Assembly (NCBI RefSeq): GCF_002896965.1
Contig: NZ_LYMM01000054.1
Span: 1-35,339 of the forward strand
Origin: Novosphingobium guangzhouense
GTDB lineage: Bacteria; Pseudomonadota; Alphaproteobacteria; Sphingomonadales; Sphingomonadaceae
Direction: 5' to 3'
DNA: 35,339 nt
Shown here: in pieces, positions 8,754-19,245 of the stretch
Numbering within the stretch: the stretch's first letter is position 1
How the letters are laid out: each line of letters opens with the position of its first letter
The notes under the pieces: generated by a model
Databases searched by the model: none
The model's input: only the letters and a program-made list of their open reading frames with translations
What the model was told of the DNA's origin: nothing
Made by a program: the position numbers and the translations under genes

Positions 8754-8970
8754 CGGGCAGGCAAGGCGCATACTTCGGTATTTCAGGAACGCTGAGATTT
8801 CGATGGGATCGCTGGTTTGAAGGTCGGATAGTTGAGCAGATCGCCCACTTCGATCCGCGGTCAGGGAAGATGTTTCCGCCAGGACAGGGTTGATGTCGAA
8901 TTGCCTCTGGTGGCTGCGATGTGCGTGCAGCGCTGTCGTGACGAGGTGTCGCCGCCGGGCTCCAAATTGG

Positions 8971-9000
8971 GAGTGCAGGGGAGTACAGGGGAGGGCAAGG
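8971..9000. repeat. G-rich decamer repeated about three times
   Basis: GAGTGCAGGG, GAGTACAGGG and GAGGGCAAGG follow each other directly. The first two differ by one base; the third is diverged. It is part of the origin region and has no assigned role. Confidence 0.6.
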
Positions 9001-9286
9001 CAGCCTAGCTCAGCGCATGGGGCCGGGGCCCGGTGCTTCCTGGTGGAAGACAGCGACCGGATCGGTACTTCAGGAACGGGGACCGCAATGATGAATTTGG
9101 GCCCACGCGTTGCCGAACAATCAGGCTGCAGGCAGCGGCCTTGCTCGATCAGTTTTTGGGATTGGTGAGGGTCAGTAAAAAAGCTGTTCCTGAAGTACCG
9201 ACTGGGGAAGGGCGGTAACCTCGGTTGGCCGGCTATGCTTTGGATCGTCTGCGTGTCTGCGAAGGAACAAACAATTACCGGGCCAA

Positions 9287-10423
9287 TCAGCTGGCCGCCC
9301 GTTGCTTCGAGCAGAAGGTCGCAAAGATCTGGGCTATGTTCGGTGCGTCTCTGGCGATGTCACGCTGTCGCATGAACGCACGAAAATCATCAGCAACAAG
9401 ACCATGGTCTCGCTGTGGGCTAGGCAGGCTCGCACGGGCAATCGAGCCGAACGCGGTGTAGGCAATATGTCCTTCGGGAAAGGCCGGGGGAGGGGAGGGG
9501 ACGGCTGTCGCCGTCGTTTGGTCGTCTCCCGTTGCTTCAGTCGTTGACTGCGATGTGCCCGAACGCGCCGTTGTCCCGCTGACTGGAAGTTCCTCGCCCT
9601 TGCTGCGCTTAACCATTCGCAACATCGGTTCGGCACCGTTTCTTGCTTCGATCTTCAAGGCAAAGCCGGGCAGGGCGTCTTCTTTTGCAATCTTGGCTAT
9701 CTCGAATTTGAAACGGCGATAGTCGCCCTCAGCGCCGCTTTTTTCAAACAGCGTGGGCATCGTGATCGCAAATCCATCGGGACCTGCTCCGCCGGCATGC
9801 TTGCGGGCTACGCGATAGAGCCAGCGCTCTCTACCTCCTGTGAGGGAAAAGTATGCAGGGTCGATTGCAAGAACCCCGCCTTCCATGAGCACGCCGTCGT
9901 AGAACCATTTGGCCAAGGTGATCCGCATGCCACGAATTGATCCCTTGCGATCGCGGATCTGGCTGTGGCTGTCGATCCACGAGAAGGTCGTCTCGACCGC
10001 ATCGCCTGAGCGTATGTTGGTCTTGACGGTAGTCGACTGAAGTCGGTCCAGCGTGTTGCTGAGAAGGTCATATGCGCGCCCGCCCACGTCACGCTTCAAC
10101 GTCTTGAGCATGTCGTGGGGAACGATATGAAGGGTCTGGGGGATGTCGTTTGTTCCGCGCCGCTTGTGCTCGATAAGAACCGAGGCGCAGTAGATCAGGA
10201 TATCGAGATCATAGATGGTCGCAAGGCCGTATTCGGAGTTGGCTGAGACGTGCACAGTTACCTTGCCATCCGGGCTCACGTAATCGATCGGCTTGAGGCG
10301 CTTGCGCTTCGACAGCGAAAAAAAGGGCCGTTCCATCGTCTCGCGCTGATCCCTGAGGGGCAGGGTTGTCAGTTGCGGGAGGAAGAGGTCGACTTGCCGG
10401 TCTTCTCGCTGTTCCTTTGACAT
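9287..10423 (-). CDS. repA: Plasmid replication initiator RepA (RPA family)
   Basis: A 378-residue protein matching, from memory, the 'replication initiator protein A' family of alphaproteobacterial plasmids. Typical segments are MERPFFSLSKRKRLKPIDY near residue 30, then YGLATIYDLDILIYCASVL, and a second winged-helix part including RERWLYRVARKHAGG near residue 200. The family binds iterons and opens the origin. The C-terminal 90 residues are Thr/Pro/Ala-rich and probably disordered. The gene lies downstream of parB on the same strand with a 93-bp gap that carries the operator-like palindrome at 10444-10459 and a TATATATATA stretch near 10482-10492, so it probably has its own, autoregulated promoter. 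The origin iterons lie directly beyond its 3' end. Confidence 0.9.
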   Translation of the reverse strand: MSKEQREDRQVDLFLPQLTTLPLRDQRETMERPFFSLSKRKRLKPIDYVSPDGKVTVHVSANSEYGLATIYDLDILIYCASVLIEHKRRGTNDIPQTLHIVPHDMLKTLKRDVGGRAYDLLSNTLDRLQSTTVKTNIRSGDAVETTFSWIDSHSQIRDRKGSIRGMRITLAKWFYDGVLMEGGVLAIDPAYFSLTGGRERWLYRVARKHAGGAGPDGFAITMPTLFEKSGAEGDYRRFKFEIAKIAKEDALPGFALKIEARNGAEPMLRMVKRSKGEELPVSGTTARSGTSQSTTEATGDDQTTATAVPSPPPAFPEGHIAYTAFGSIARASLPSPQRDHGLVADDFRAFMRQRDIARDAPNIAQIFATFCSKQRAAS

Positions 10424-10443
10424 CTTTCAATTCCAGCTGGCGC

Positions 10444-10459
10444 GTAAAAGATATTTTAC
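10444..10459. promoter_or_regulatory. Palindromic site upstream of repA
   Basis: GTAAAAGATATTTTAC lies 20 bp upstream of the repA ATG, between parB and repA. It is the exact reverse complement of the core of the 7892-7917 palindrome. Its position between the A/T-rich putative promoter and the start codon suits repression of repA, by RepA dimers or by a partition protein. Confidence 0.7.
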
Positions 10460-10516
10460 CAGCGCTTAAGTAACTGTTTTATATATATAACTTAGAGCTT
10501 CTAGGAAACTGCGAAT

Positions 10517-11581
10517 CTATCGAGAGAACTTGGCCTTCTCGATAACAGGACGCAATGCTTCCAGAATTTCGTCCACTGTGCTGGCCGTTTGCGGGTTGAT
10601 GTTGACCGTGAGGCCCTTGGCCTTGCTGTCGGACAGGATCTCCGCAATCCGACCCCCAGCCTGGTTCATGACCGCAGGCTTGGAGCGGGACGCGGTCTTG
10701 GGCTTCTGCTCAGCGGACGCTGCAGCGAGACGCTCGAACACGCGGGGACCCTCGATCTTTCCAAGACCGGCGTCGCGGCGCTCCTGCTGTTCGGCGGAAA
10801 CTATCCGCGCGGCATCGAGGATCTCGTCCCTGCGAGAGGCATCCTTGAGCATGGGAGACAAGCGCATTCCATGATGCACCTTGAGATCCCCCGGCTCAGC
10901 AAATGCAGCAATGACTTCGTCAGGAAGTTCGGCAAGCTGCAGCAGGTTGTGCAGGTTCTGGCGCGGGATCGCCAGACGCTCGGCCATCTGAATCCGGCCG
11001 CCGTTATAGTACGCCTGGACGGCATGCTGATAGTTGCGCGCTCGCTCGAGGTCGGTGACGTCCTCGCGTTCCCGGTTCTCGAGATCCGCGAGCCTGAAAG
11101 CGGCTTCGTCGTCGAGGGTTTCGATGCGGGCGATCAGCTCGATTTCCGAGTGATTGTTCGCATTGAGCCAGGAGACAGAGAAGTGGCGCCGGGTGCCGAC
11201 GATCAGCTCATAAGAAGCTGGGCCGTTCTTGGTGCGCCGGATTACGACGGGTTCCCTGTTGGAGCCTTCCTCGCGGATGGAATCGATGAGGCTTGAGCAA
11301 CGTTCGTGAGACAACTGCGCATAGTCACGCGCATTGCCCGGCCAGATCGTGCACTCGCTCGGCTTGATCCGGATCGTGAGCTTCTTTACAGTCTTCGAGA
11401 GCTCGTCGAGGCCCGCACCCCGACGTTCGAGAAACGAGGGCGCCGGAGCAGGTTCGCTCGGTCGTTCCACGACATCGGGCGCTACCGAAGCTGTGGGCTC
11501 GTCATTTGCGATAGGCTGGGCGGCACCAATGCTCTCGATCGCGTTAGCGAGCAGGCTGCGCCGTTTTCCTCCAGAGCTCAT
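10517..11581 (-). CDS. parB: ParB-family plasmid partition protein
   Basis: A 354-residue protein. The N-terminal tail (1-60) is disordered. A ParB/Srx-like nuclease-fold domain spans about 68-180, with the family motif G-x-RRH at 129-133 (VGTRRHFSVSWL). A helix-turn-helix lies around 194-215 (MAERLAIPRQNLHNLLQLA), and the C-terminal dimerisation part is about 280-350. In the family, ParB binds a centromere (parS), spreads along DNA using CTP, and stimulates ParA. Its ATG overlaps the parA stop by 4 bp (ATGA at 11578-11581), so the two are translationally coupled. Candidate parS sites are the two 16-bp palindromes at 7897 and 10444. Confidence 0.93.
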   Translation of the reverse strand: MSSGGKRRSLLANAIESIGAAQPIANDEPTASVAPDVVERPSEPAPAPSFLERRGAGLDELSKTVKKLTIRIKPSECTIWPGNARDYAQLSHERCSSLIDSIREEGSNREPVVIRRTKNGPASYELIVGTRRHFSVSWLNANNHSEIELIARIETLDDEAAFRLADLENREREDVTDLERARNYQHAVQAYYNGGRIQMAERLAIPRQNLHNLLQLAELPDEVIAAFAEPGDLKVHHGMRLSPMLKDASRRDEILDAARIVSAEQQERRDAGLGKIEGPRVFERLAAASAEQKPKTASRSKPAVMNQAGGRIAEILSDSKAKGLTVNINPQTASTVDEILEALRPVIEKAKFSR

Positions 11582-12774
11582 GCCGCCTCCGTCAACCTGT
11601 CAGTGCCCAGCTGGCCAATGCGTGAAGGCCATTGCTTGCAGATATCCTTCTCGACCTCGCGGAACACCATGTTGAGGTTATCGCGGCACCGCACGTAAGT
11701 TTGGTGAGAGCCGTAAGGCTTGTTGATCTCATAGATGGAGGACATCTGAAGGCCGGCGTTCTTGATTTCCTCCGACAGGAGGATGGGGGTCGAGAGCAGC
11801 TGCCCGGCATATGTCTTTTCCATGACCTGCAGCATCTGCGCTTCGTTTGTCCGATTGGGCTGGAACATCGTGCAAACGACGCGGATGAAGCCGTAGTCGA
11901 TCGAGGTGTCGAAGCGCGAAACAAGGCTCATGGCCTCGCGGCAGGTCTGCATGAAATGGATCGTCGAAAGATAATCCAGCTGGCGGGCCGGCACCGGGAT
12001 CAGGAGGCCATCGGCCGCAGTCAGGGTATTTACTCCCAGAAAGCCCATTGCCGGCGGGGGATCGAGGATCACGACGTCGTAATCGTGACGCACTTCCTCA
12101 AGGCCGATGCGCAGCATGCGGAATGCACCGGCGATGGCGTCGGGGCCTTCCTCGATGGTGGCGGTCAGTTCCCACTCGGTGTCCTGGAGCCCAAGATTGG
12201 CAGGGCAGATATCGATGTTCGGCCAGGCGGTTTTCTGGATCGTCTTACGAAACGAGTCGGCGTCGTCCATGCGGGGCGACAGAAAATTCGAAAGCGTATG
12301 GGTCTCGTCGACCATGGCCTCGAGATTGACGTCGAACATCACGCTCATCGATGCCTGTGGGTCGCAATCGACCACAAGAACGCGGTAACCACGCAGGCCA
12401 AGATAGTCGGCCAGATGCTTGGCGGTGGTTGATTTGCTCACGCCGCCTTTGAAGTTCTGGACGGCAAGGACCACGGCCCGCTCGTCCGGGGCCTTGCCCA
12501 TCTTGATGCCAAGCGCTTCGCGAATGGCGATCAGATCCTCGACGGTATAGTAGCGGCGGCCATTGCTGGCAGTCTTTGGCGCGGGCAGGCGTCCACGGGC
12601 TTCTGCTTTCGACAGAGCTTCAGGCGTCCTGCCGAGCATTTCTGCAGCGACGGTGGCCCCCATGGAGATATTAAGTGTCTTGCGATCGGAAGGATCGATG
12701 GCGGCCTGCCGCAGCACGCTCTTGGCGTTCTCGCAGGAACTGATCATTGCATCGAGAATCTGGCCCGACAACAT
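11578..12774 (-). CDS. parA: ParA-family partition ATPase with N-terminal HTH
   Basis: A 398-residue protein with a good ribosome site (GGAAGGGG, 8 nt before the ATG). Residues about 38-95 form a MerR-like helix-turn-helix (TVAAEMLGRTPEALSKAEAR, then a YYTVEDL wing), as in large plasmid ParA proteins that repress their own promoter. The deviant Walker A is KGGVSKST at 109-116, and the A' motif VVDCDPQAS at 134-142. The ATPase positions plasmid copies with ParB. It is the first gene of the parA-parB pair, with repA behind them. The 314 bp upstream should hold the promoter and operator. Confidence 0.95.
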   Translation of the reverse strand: MLSGQILDAMISSCENAKSVLRQAAIDPSDRKTLNISMGATVAAEMLGRTPEALSKAEARGRLPAPKTASNGRRYYTVEDLIAIREALGIKMGKAPDERAVVLAVQNFKGGVSKSTTAKHLADYLGLRGYRVLVVDCDPQASMSVMFDVNLEAMVDETHTLSNFLSPRMDDADSFRKTIQKTAWPNIDICPANLGLQDTEWELTATIEEGPDAIAGAFRMLRIGLEEVRHDYDVVILDPPPAMGFLGVNTLTAADGLLIPVPARQLDYLSTIHFMQTCREAMSLVSRFDTSIDYGFIRVVCTMFQPNRTNEAQMLQVMEKTYAGQLLSTPILLSEEIKNAGLQMSSIYEINKPYGSHQTYVRCRDNLNMVFREVEKDICKQWPSRIGQLGTDRLTEAA

Positions 12775-12845
12775 GCGTGTGTCCCCTTCCGCAGCCCCGA
12801 ATCAACCTGGTTCGGCAAAAAGGCAGCGAATTGATCGGTAATCCC

Positions 12846-12879
12846 GGACACATATTCCAAATAAGTGGTAGTCAGTCAA
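12846..12879 (-). promoter_or_regulatory. Possible parA promoter; contains a 20-mer repeated at 19546
   Basis: Read on the minus strand, TTGACT (12874-12879) is followed after 16 nt by GAATAT (12852-12857), a fair -35 but weak -10 match, 78 bp from the parA start. The plus-strand 20-mer GGACACATATTCCAAATAAG (12846-12865) recurs at 19546-19565 with 18 of 20 bases the same. Confidence 0.3.
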
Positions 12880-13088
12880 TTTTCTTCTCATCTGCCAAGA
12901 GAAAGCGGACACCTGCCAGACTCAGGCATCTGTCGGCGATGCGACGGGCCAGACAAGTGCCGATTGATCGATGGTCTCCGAGGCCATCCCTCACAATTTG
13001 GCAATGCCGCTGTCAAACATCCGCAGCTTTGCGATCCATGTCCGGCGGGCAGGGGCGGTGCGGACGACGCATTGCAATAAGTTTGAAG

Positions 13089-14405
13089 CTAGCCGTGATA
13101 GGCGGTTGCATCGATCTGTTCGGCGACATCATCGCCCGAAGCACCGTACTCGTCATCGCCCGCCTCCTGCGCGTGAGCGCGCACTTCTCCAATGCGCTGG
13201 GCAATCTCGCGTTCAAAGACCTTGAGCATCAGGCCGGGGCCCGCAGGCATGGTTGCGACCTCTTCGCTGGCCCGCGGCAGTTCGCGCAGCAGACGGGCGG
13301 TAACGGCCTCGACGCGCCGGACGGTGGCCTTTGGAGAAAGGCCTGCGGCTTCGGCCATGCGCTGCCAGTGCCTTGCGTAGATGTGCCGGCCCCGCCGCTG
13401 TCCGCCGATGGCCTGGGCATGGTTCTGGGTGATGTTCGCCCATCCCAGGCCCGACATGAGATCGTAGAGCGGAGCAAAGCGGTTAGCCTGATGTGTTAGC
13501 AGGACCGAATAGTTCTTTGCGTGGGAATCGACATTGCCGATGGCGATATTGAAGATCACCGCGTCGAGGAGCTGCGTGATTTCCCGTGCAGTCATATGCG
13601 CGCGCACGGTCGCGAAAAAATCCGCGACCGAAGGGCCGCGCGTGCCCGTGCCGTTGTACTCGTACTTGGCGACGGGAGGGCGGCCCAGGGCCTGGCAAAA
13701 GTCCTCCTGGTGAATTCGGCGCACCCCACCCGGCTCACCTTCACGGTCGTAGCGGGTCACCAAGAGATAGGATCGCTGCCCAGCAAGGCCTGTCGTTACG
13801 GGCGCAGTGAGAAGCCCAGCGCGCCGCGCCAGAACCATGCACAGCGCCTCGTTCTGGACGCTGCCCAGAAGGCGCGGGTTGTCGGGTTTCAAGATATGCG
13901 TGGAGGGCGCGCCATGGACCGGCACCGCGATCGCGTCGCCGAGCTTTGCCACCGGAAGCTTGTCCTGCGCGCCGGCGAGGCTCATCGAGACGCCTTCTTC
14001 GTCTACGAGAAAGGGGCGGGCAGGCAGATCGTTTATGATCCGCTCCAGAGCATCGCTGCCCGTGATCTCACGATAGCCGGGCGTCCCGCCCGATGCATCG
14101 AGGCCAATGCTGAGCGCGCCGGCAAGATCGGTTCCGGTACGCGAGATCAGCCCGAGAACATCGTCCGCAGTCGCACCCACGACGCGGGTCATTGCGCGCA
14201 GCGGATCGCCTTCTGGAAGCAGGTTCATGAGCCAGGGAAGAACGACACCGCCTGTATAGGTGCTGCCATCGACTGGCATCCTGAGCGAAATCGGAAAACG
14301 GTCCGGGGCTGCCTGCCAGGCGGCGCTGTAGGAAAGCCGGACCTCGTCATTCGCCGCCACGAGCGTGGCAAGATGACGACCCTCGAAAGTGATGGGAAGT
14401 TCCAT
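13089..14405 (-). CDS. hipA: HipA-family serine/threonine kinase toxin
   Basis: A 438-residue HipA homologue, the toxin of a type II toxin-antitoxin pair. HipA of E. coli phosphorylates glutamyl-tRNA synthetase and arrests translation; the target here is unknown. Motifs seen include the conserved SLAGAQDK (142-149), the lysine-bearing ILKPDN (171-176), E186, the catalytic loop NVDSHAKN (291-298) and the metal-binding YDL (314-316). All essential kinase residues appear intact. The length is close to E. coli HipA (440). It starts 8 bp after the hipB stop, so both are on one transcript. Its context beside parAB/repA fits a plasmid-stabilisation role. The last 40 residues are acidic and may be a lineage extension. 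Confidence 0.93.
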   Translation of the reverse strand: MELPITFEGRHLATLVAANDEVRLSYSAAWQAAPDRFPISLRMPVDGSTYTGGVVLPWLMNLLPEGDPLRAMTRVVGATADDVLGLISRTGTDLAGALSIGLDASGGTPGYREITGSDALERIINDLPARPFLVDEEGVSMSLAGAQDKLPVAKLGDAIAVPVHGAPSTHILKPDNPRLLGSVQNEALCMVLARRAGLLTAPVTTGLAGQRSYLLVTRYDREGEPGGVRRIHQEDFCQALGRPPVAKYEYNGTGTRGPSVADFFATVRAHMTAREITQLLDAVIFNIAIGNVDSHAKNYSVLLTHQANRFAPLYDLMSGLGWANITQNHAQAIGGQRRGRHIYARHWQRMAEAAGLSPKATVRRVEAVTARLLRELPRASEEVATMPAGPGLMLKVFEREIAQRIGEVRAHAQEAGDDEYGASGDDVAEQIDATAYHG

Positions 14406-14413
14406 GTGCCGGC

Positions 14414-14626
14414 TCAGTCAGGCGAGCCCAAAGCCGTCAGTCGAAGTCCGACAGCCTGCGCAGCAGCAAGAGCCTTGCCCAATTGGGCAGTGGCCTTGCC
14501 CGCCTCAAGATCCACGATGAAACGCTCGCCGGTATTGATCGCAAGCGCGAGTTCGCGCTGGGTGAGGCCAAGGCCCTTGCGGGCGGTCGCAATCGCTGAG
14601 CCGAATTGTTGAGCGGTGTGTATCAT
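14414..14626 (-). CDS. hipB: HipB-family antitoxin, XRE-type HTH repressor
   Basis: A 70-residue protein that is nearly all helix-turn-helix: ATARKGLGLTQRELALAINT forms the first helices, and GERFIVDLEAGKATAQLGKA the recognition and following helices. It lacks the long C-terminal tail of E. coli HipB (88 residues). It should bind HipA and repress the operon. The first operator palindrome (14627-14646) begins one base before the ATG, so repressor binding would cover the ribosome site and probably the transcription start. No Shine-Dalgarno is seen apart from that palindrome, so the mRNA may be leaderless or nearly so. Confidence 0.92.
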   Translation of the reverse strand: MIHTAQQFGSAIATARKGLGLTQRELALAINTGERFIVDLEAGKATAQLGKALAAAQAVGLRLTALGSPD

Positions 14627-14746
14627 ATCTTCCCGTTCGGTAAGATGGCATCTTCATCGCCTACAGGCAAGGTCATATCTTCCCGATCGGTAAGAATATA
14701 AGCGTTGGTTGAAGCGGAACGACAGCATCTTACCGAACGGGAAGTT
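14627..14746. promoter_or_regulatory. hipBA operator: three palindromes at 50-bp spacing
   Basis: Three near-palindromic 20-mers lie at 14627-14646 (ATCTTCCCGTTCGGTAAGAT), 14677-14696 (ATCTTCCCGATCGGTAAGAA) and 14727-14746 (ATCTTACCGAACGGGAAGTT, in the opposite orientation). Common form: TCTT-CCG-N2-CGG-AAG. The starts are exactly 50 bp apart, about five helical turns, so all sites would face the same side of the DNA. They are presumably bound by HipB or the HipBA complex; looping or cooperative assembly is inferred. Confidence 0.88.
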
Positions 14747-14962
14747 GGATTTCAATCCGACGTGGGATGAGCCTGCAATGGTGCGGCGTAGGCGCGCTGC
14801 AATTCACAGTGCTGCATGTGTGGCGAGGATGGCCATGCAGTAGCGCGATATGGGGTTATTTCATTCTGATGCCCGTCATTGATGCTTCAGCATGCATCGT
14901 GGAAAGCACGCTGGAACTGCTCGGACTTGTCCGGCAAAGGGGCGGCTACATATGCGTGCATG

Positions 14963-14978
14963 GTCTCGTGAACGAGAC
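14963..14978. promoter_or_regulatory. Perfect inverted repeat upstream of rpoD
   Basis: GTCTCGT-GA-ACGAGAC lies 26 bp before the rpoD start codon. It could be a repressor site or a small mRNA hairpin near the ribosome site. No partner gene for it is evident. Confidence 0.4.
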
Positions 14979-15004
14979 TTCAAAGACGAGTTGACGACCC
15001 AAGT

Positions 15005-17083
<2,079 letters not shown>

Positions 17084-17117
17084 TAGCATCGCCAGGCTTT
17101 GATGGGTATGTGAAGAC

Positions 17118-17762
17118 ATGACGTCAAAATTCAGAACGCCGAAGGAGCAAGTCGTTCGCGATGTGCTGGAGAAGCACGCTTGTCCGGTTCCCTACCATGA
17201 AGTGCGTACGCGATTTCTCGGAGCAATCGCCTCACCGTTGATGGCGGCTTCGTCGCTGCCAGTGGTTAAGGCGCTGTGGGGCGGCGAATTTCCGCCGTTC
17301 GATTCCATGGATGATCTCAATCATCTGATCGATGTGCTGATCAATCAGCTTTGGAACAGCCTGACCAAGCATAATAGCCGTACAGCGCCCTTCAGGCTTT
17401 ACCGGCTTGATCTCGAGCCGTCGGCTGAGAATCTTGCGAGGTACGCCCGAGTGCGCCGACAGGAGCTGGAAGGCTTTGTTGAAGGTCTGTTCGGTGGTCA
17501 TGAAACCCTCGACCTGCCGGAGCGAGCCCATATGTCCCTGGGGCACCTTGGTGAACTTCACGCGATGATGGGCGGCATTGAGGACCTGGTCGCGCGTGAC
17601 ATCCAGGCGGAAAACCGAACCCAGCTCGAGACGACCTTCAGACACGTGCGCGAACTCACCAAAATCATGGAAACCGAAATCCATGAGGCTGTGCTGTCTT
17701 GCGCCCGGGCTCGACATCAGATGCTCGAGGGATCTACGCTCACAAAACCCGTCATGCACTAA
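17118..17762 (+). CDS. Hypothetical protein between rpoD and the DUF6880 gene
   Basis: A 214-residue protein I do not recognise. It is soluble and mostly helical, with no signal or membrane segment. The first 45 residues look like a small helix-turn-helix or tetratricopeptide-like start (PKEQVVRDVLEKHACPVPYH). The middle has a conserved-looking patch (LWGGEFPPFDSMDDLNHLID), and the C-terminal 100 residues are long helices that could pair as a coiled coil. It lies 34 bp downstream of rpoD on the same strand and 31 bp upstream of the next gene, so a three-gene transcript is likely. Co-occurrence with rpoD might mean an anti-sigma or partner role, which is speculation. Confidence 0.72.
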   Translation: MTSKFRTPKEQVVRDVLEKHACPVPYHEVRTRFLGAIASPLMAASSLPVVKALWGGEFPPFDSMDDLNHLIDVLINQLWNSLTKHNSRTAPFRLYRLDLEPSAENLARYARVRRQELEGFVEGLFGGHETLDLPERAHMSLGHLGELHAMMGGIEDLVARDIQAENRTQLETTFRHVRELTKIMETEIHEAVLSCARARHQMLEGSTLTKPVMH

Positions 17763-17793
17763 CCGTGCAATCAGCCCGGATCGAGTTGAGACT

Positions 17794-19245
17794 TTGGCTT
17801 CCAAGAAAACCCTGAATGCTAAGAACCTTGAGGAGTTGGGGGCGGCTCGCCTCGCCCAACTGCTGATCGAAATCAGCACGGGAAATGCCCTCGCCAAGCG
17901 TCGCCTGCGCCTCGAGCTTGCTGGCGCACAAAGCCCGGGGGAGGTGGCGCGTGAAGTGGACAAAAGGCTCAGCACGATCCGGCGATCGCGATCCTTCGTC
18001 GACTGGCAGAACCGTAAAGCCCTGATCGCGGATCTTCAGACGCAAAGGAAGGCCATTGTCGAGCAGGTCGCTCAATCGGACCCTGCCGAGGGTCTGGCGT
18101 TGATCTGGCGTTTTCTTGGACTGGCCAATTCCATCTTCGGGCGCTGTGATGACAGCAGCGGGATGGTCATTGCCATTTTTCACGAGGCTGTCGCGGATCT
18201 GGCGGAGATTGCCGTGAGGGCAAATCCCAGGCCGGAGGCGCTGGGTGACGCGGTCTATGATGCTTTGAGCGCCAATGAGTATGGCCAGTACGATGACCTG
18301 ATCGGCACCCTTGCTGCCGTTCTGGGAGAGCGCGGGCTTACCTATCTGCGCGGTCGTATGACTGCGCTGGCGAAGACGCCGGTTAAAAGGCCGGCAGGCA
18401 AGGATCGAGTAGCCGTGGGTTGGGCATCAAGCGGTGCCATCTACCAGGATGAGATTGACGAGCGTAGCCGAGATAGCACGGTGAAGCTCGCTCTCATGGA
18501 GATCGCTGACGCATTAGGCGATGTCGATGCGTTCATCGCGCAGTATGACGAACCCACCCGCAAGATGCCCCGGATCGCAGCTGAAATCGCCAATCGCCTC
18601 GTCGCCGCAGATCGTGCTGACGATGCCCTTCAAATCCTTGATGCGGCAACGCAGAACAATCCCAGTCACTCCAGCTTCAATTGGCCGGACTTCAAATGGG
18701 TTGATGCAAGGATCGCCGTTCTGGACGCATTGGGCAGGGGGCGTGAGGCACAGGACATGCGCTGGTCCTGCTTCGAAAGTTCGCTGTCGTCCGGGCACTT
18801 GCGTGAATACCTCAAGCAGCTGGCGGATTTCGAGGACATCGATGCTGAGACGCGTGCCTTCGACCACGCGCAAACCTGCAACAGCGTTCTTGGTGCACTG
18901 TCGTTCTTCGTGGAATGGCCGAAGCTTGACCGTGCCGCCGACCTTGTAATCGGTCGCTTCGAGAAGATCGACGGCGACCATTACGAAATCCTAACGCCTG
19001 CCGCTGACGCGCTTTCGGCGAAATATCCGTTGGCAGCAAGCCTTGTGCTGCGCGCCATGATCGATTTCACCCTGATCCATGCCCGGTCAACGCGTTACAA
19101 GCACGCTGCTCGTCATCTCCTCGAGTGCGCCAGCCTCTCGCGACAAATCTCTGATTTTGGCGCGCATGAATCTCACACCGATTATGAAGCGAGATTACGC
19201 AAGATGCACGGGCGCAAGAGCGGTTTCTGGGGCCTGGTCGATTGA
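17794..19245 (+). CDS. DUF6880-type helical-repeat protein
   Basis: Reading from a TTG at 17794, the protein (about 484 residues) starts with LASKKTLNAKNLEELGAARL. From memory this matches the start of the DUF6880 family, usually MASKKTLNA. An open frame continues upstream to 17578 but overlaps the preceding gene and looks non-coding, so I prefer the TTG despite a weak ribosome site. The N-terminal part (to about 65) is basic and includes RRLRLELAG; the remainder is helix pairs resembling TPR or HEAT repeats (DADDALQILDAATQNNPS-like turns). Function is unknown. It is probably co-transcribed with rpoD and the 17118 gene. Confidence 0.75.
   Translation: MASKKTLNAKNLEELGAARLAQLLIEISTGNALAKRRLRLELAGAQSPGEVAREVDKRLSTIRRSRSFVDWQNRKALIADLQTQRKAIVEQVAQSDPAEGLALIWRFLGLANSIFGRCDDSSGMVIAIFHEAVADLAEIAVRANPRPEALGDAVYDALSANEYGQYDDLIGTLAAVLGERGLTYLRGRMTALAKTPVKRPAGKDRVAVGWASSGAIYQDEIDERSRDSTVKLALMEIADALGDVDAFIAQYDEPTRKMPRIAAEIANRLVAADRADDALQILDAATQNNPSHSSFNWPDFKWVDARIAVLDALGRGREAQDMRWSCFESSLSSGHLREYLKQLADFEDIDAETRAFDHAQTCNSVLGALSFFVEWPKLDRAADLVIGRFEKIDGDHYEILTPAADALSAKYPLAASLVLRAMIDFTLIHARSTRYKHAARHLLECASLSRQISDFGAHESHTDYEARLRKMHGRKSGFWGLVD

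Larger units (their letters stand above)
8050..9200. repeat. Six dispersed iteron copies, mostly inverted
   Basis: Matches to the 15-bp iteron lie on the minus strand at 8050-8064, 8186-8200, 8272-8286, 8776-8790 and 9063-9077, and on the plus strand at 9186-9200. The copies at 9063 and 9186 match the consensus exactly; the one at 8776 differs at one position. Spacing is irregular (86 to 504 bp), unlike the phased array. Such outlying copies usually serve copy-number control or handcuffing rather than initiation; that role is inferred. Confidence 0.82.
7588..9286. other. Plasmid replication origin region (non-coding)
   Basis: About 1.7 kb without a credible gene lies downstream of repA. It contains a phased iteron array at 7713-7861, six dispersed iterons up to 9200, a perfect 26-bp palindrome at 7892-7917, and three tandem repeats (GCCGT, GGGCGA and a G-rich decamer). 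I did not find a clear DnaA box (TTATCCACA type). The small open frames here are made largely of the repeats and lack ribosome sites. Origin function is inferred from iterons next to a RepA gene. Confidence 0.75.

Noticed and set aside
7588..9230. Several open frames in the origin region, including Gly-Arg repeats at 8586-8795
   Set aside because: They are translations of tandem repeats and iterons, on both strands, without ribosome sites or protein-like composition.
14767..14994. Open frame of 75 codons between hipB and rpoD
   Set aside because: It has no ribosome site, Trp/Cys-rich unusual composition and no family likeness, and it overlaps the probable rpoD promoter region.
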